A stretch of DNA of 64,000 bases from CAVQAH01 sp963784195 (GTDB lineage Bacteria > Acidobacteriota > Vicinamibacteria > Vicinamibacterales > 2-12-FULL-66-21), in NCBI GenBank assembly GCA_963784195.1, contig CAWARA010000016.1:62001-126000 (forward strand), written 5' to 3'. Under the pieces are notes generated by a model. It had not been told where the DNA came from. It was given only the letters and a program-made list of their open reading frames with translations, and searched no databases. Positions 63,201 through 64,000 of this stretch are shown piece by piece (within the stretch, counting starts at the first letter, position 1; each line of letters starts with the position of its first letter). The position numbers and the translations under genes were made by a program.

Positions 63201-63803
63201 GCCATCGAGCGTGAACTCGTTTCCTCCAGACGACCCATCTGCGTTGATGGCCGATGTGCCGCCATTGTCGAATGGGCGAGAGAAGGTGAGCTCCCCCGTG
63301 TAGGCGACTCCGGGGACGAGCCGCGACAACACGAACGGGTTGCCATCCGAGAGCGGAAGCAGCGAAATACGCTTCTCGTCGATGACCTGCCCCTGCGTCG
63401 CCGAGGCGAGCTCCAGGATGGGGCTCTCTGCCGTCACCGACACCGATTCCTCGATCCGGCCGACCTCCAGCGCGAGGTCGAGCGTGATCCTGTCGCCGAC
63501 GCGGACTTCGATCCCCTCTCGCACGAGCTTCCTGAAACCGGACAGCTCGACGCTCACGCGATACTTTCCCGGGTTGAGATACGAGATCGTATAGTCGCCG
63601 TCCGCGGCCGTCGTCACCGTGGTGTCCACGTTCGTACCGACGTTGGTCGCCGTCACTGTCGCACCAGGCAACCGGCCGCCAGACGCGTCGCTGATGCGGC
63701 CGGTGATCACGCCGCGGAAGTCCTGAGCCTCGACGAGGGTCGTAACGCTGGCGAGCGACGCGGCGAGCGCGCTCGCGCACATGCTGCGGAAAATGCCTCG
63801 CAT
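60249..63803 (-). CDS. Oar-like TonB-dependent outer-membrane receptor
   Basis: The ATG at 63803 has GGAGGAGG upstream and gives 1184 residues. A signal peptide (about 1-27) precedes a carboxypeptidase-regulatory domain (GVITGRISDASGGRLPGATV), then a plug (SLLPLSDGNPFVLSRLVPGV) and a long beta-barrel ending in Phe (DIQLAAKIVF). It imports oligosaccharides or other large substrates using TonB energy. It is the first gene of an operon with a transporter, a lactonase and dehydrogenases. Unlike its counterpart at 21962-25393 it is free of frameshifts. Confidence 0.93.
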   Translation of the reverse strand: MRGIFRSMCASALAASLASVTTLVEAQDFRGVITGRISDASGGRLPGATVTATNVGTNVDTTVTTAADGDYTISYLNPGKYRVSVELSGFRKLVREGIEVRVGDRITLDLALEVGRIEESVSVTAESPILELASATQGQVIDEKRISLLPLSDGNPFVLSRLVPGVAYTGELTFSRPFDNGGTSAINADGSSGGNEFTLDGSPNMGNGRRVAFVPPAGAVQEFKVETASFDAADGHTAGAMVNVTLKSGTNALRGEGYYYMRDESLSATDFFVNRSGGTKPSLGYDRPGGHLGGPVVIPGLYNGRDRTFFFGAVEWLYDEFPEPGPRTVPTEAMRNGDFSSLLAQGITIFNPFSARQEGNRVVRSPFPGNIIPRQMIDPIAQAVLNSYPLPNQAGDSQGRDNYFSINPRTDDFYSVSLRVDHRVTDKQQMFVRYTRNDRTESRNAFFGDVGGVKPVGNFLIRKNDGVTYDHVYTASSSSLFNLRAGWQRFQEPNIRQHEGLFDPASLGFSSAVVSQFGGAQYFPRFDFDTLTDIGDNLAATTVHSIYSLQPTYTKIAGAHSIRAGYDLRLYKESSFNFERQAGEYLVRNNAAFTRAQDNSGALNGLDIASFLLGLPTAGQIDRNGDRVNNTLYQGLFIQDDWKVTDRLTLNLGLRYDYEGATTETQNRNTREFDAAAAISIAAAARAAYAAAPIPELPISAFNPQGGLTFASDSNRGFWDSDTNNFQPRAGFAYQVNDKTVVRGGWGIYTVPFIISGVFQPGFSQGTPLVATLDNGLTFRGTLSNPFPDGVLEPPGAALGADTFLGQDLTSSTNNVRVPPAEFNNAQNMRYTIGVQRELPGHWLVEGAYVGSRGWDLTTGGGAQAGEIDLNGIPAQFLSTSPQRDDATNNFLTQQVTNPFRGLIPNTGFNGGTIARSQLLRPFPQFGNVRTFEDDGTSRYDSAQFRIEKRFTRGYTILAAYTWSKFTERVFRLNPTDTEYEERLSEFDVPHRFVVSGIWELPFGRDRRWGSDVNPFVDGLIGGWSVQAIGQLQSGRPISFHDRNIYFNGDLGSLKTDYSGDTNNPVFDVSGFYFSDAAVQTNGVPDPVKQRNDQRIRLVNNMRYFPSRVEGLRGHGLNLWDISLVKQVRFSNRVRAQFHVEFLNAFNHPIFNNPNTDPTNANFGKVTTQANLPRDIQLAAKIVF

Positions 63804-63853
63804 GACGCCTCCTCCAGGAACACCGACGAACCTGCCATGGGGTTGGCTGCGCA

Positions 63854-63892
63854 TGGTCAGCCAAACCTCAGAAACACCAAGTGGTCAGTCCA
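63854..63892. promoter_or_regulatory. Paired FCD/GntR-type operator candidates upstream of the TonB receptor
   Basis: TGGTCAGCCA (63854-63863) and TGGTCAGTCCA (63882-63892) lie 28-29 bp apart, 50-90 bp upstream of the receptor start. They resemble the TGGTCTAGCCA centre of the site beside the FadR-type regulator. The rest of the sequence to the window end holds no recognisable gene. Confidence 0.35.
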
Positions 63893-64000
63893 ATATGTCC
63901 AGCCAGTTGACACACGAAAGACCAGTCGACGATCGCGCGGCGCGACGGTAGCACGCCGTTTCGCCCCGCAGAAGCCTCTGGCTGTTACGGCTGGACGTGC

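Overview
The window looks like a chromosomal segment of a GC-rich, Gram-negative, saprophytic Acidobacteriota bacterium, most likely of the Vicinamibacteria type. This is an inference from gene content: an 811-residue duplicated FtsX-type permease of the acidobacterial orphan class, a VWFA-related secreted protein, two Oar-like TonB receptors with a carboxypeptidase-regulatory N-terminus, DUF6807 and DUF1080 secreted proteins, many Tat-type Gfo/Idh oxidoreductases, and frequent 4-base ATGA/GTGA gene overlaps. No rRNA, tRNA, CRISPR array, phage or transposase gene was seen.

Layout. 1-8346: a partial outer-membrane protein, a BON protein, a VWFA protein, two DinB-fold proteins and an RND efflux pair. 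8355-16948 (minus): one long operon for hexuronate/aldonate use (DoxX, GntR, old-yellow-enzyme oxidoreductase, MFS, FadR-type regulator, SDR, two-piece UxaA/SuyAB-type dehydratase, ExuT-like MFS). 17062-21870 (plus): DUF6807, GH88-like hydrolase, SDR, M24-fold protein. 21962-31184: a badly broken TonB receptor gene, a divergent LacI regulator, then a sugar isomerase-like protein, DUF1080 and two Gfo/Idh enzymes. 31726-36983 (minus): two SDRs, a solute-binding-like protein without a signal peptide, a Gfo/Idh enzyme and ApbE. 37388-48556 (plus): a sugar ABC transporter, L-fuconate dehydratase, GH95 alpha-L-fucosidase, DUF6807, a DapA-type aldolase and an L-arabinonate-type dehydratase. 48932-55623: LDH2-type dehydrogenase, small secreted protein, alginate-lyase-like lipoprotein, Cache sensor and the large permease. 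55808-63803 (minus): TonB receptor, Nramp-fold transporter, SMP-30 lactonase, zinc alcohol dehydrogenase and SDR.

Together these read as a plant or algal polysaccharide locus. Outer-membrane receptors and glycosidases (GH95, GH88-like, alginate-lyase-like) deliver fucose, uronates and related sugars. ABC, MFS and Nramp-fold carriers import them. Non-phosphorylated oxidative routes (dehydrogenase, lactonase, dehydratase, then aldolase or a second dehydrogenase) break them down. LacI, FadR and GntR regulators sit beside palindromic sites that could be their operators.

Two things stand out beyond the genes. First, the intergenic spaces hold a recurring DNA architecture: short purine-skewed words arrayed on one side of a GC-rich hairpin and repeated inverted on the other. 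Three copies carry a roughly 140-bp cloverleaf-like core whose central stem changes in sequence but stays paired. A separate ~150-220 bp repeat family also occurs three times. Second, nearly every broken gene can be repaired by removing one base. All eleven frameshifts outside the TonB wreck are single-base insertions, which points to uncorrected insertion-type sequencing error rather than gene decay.
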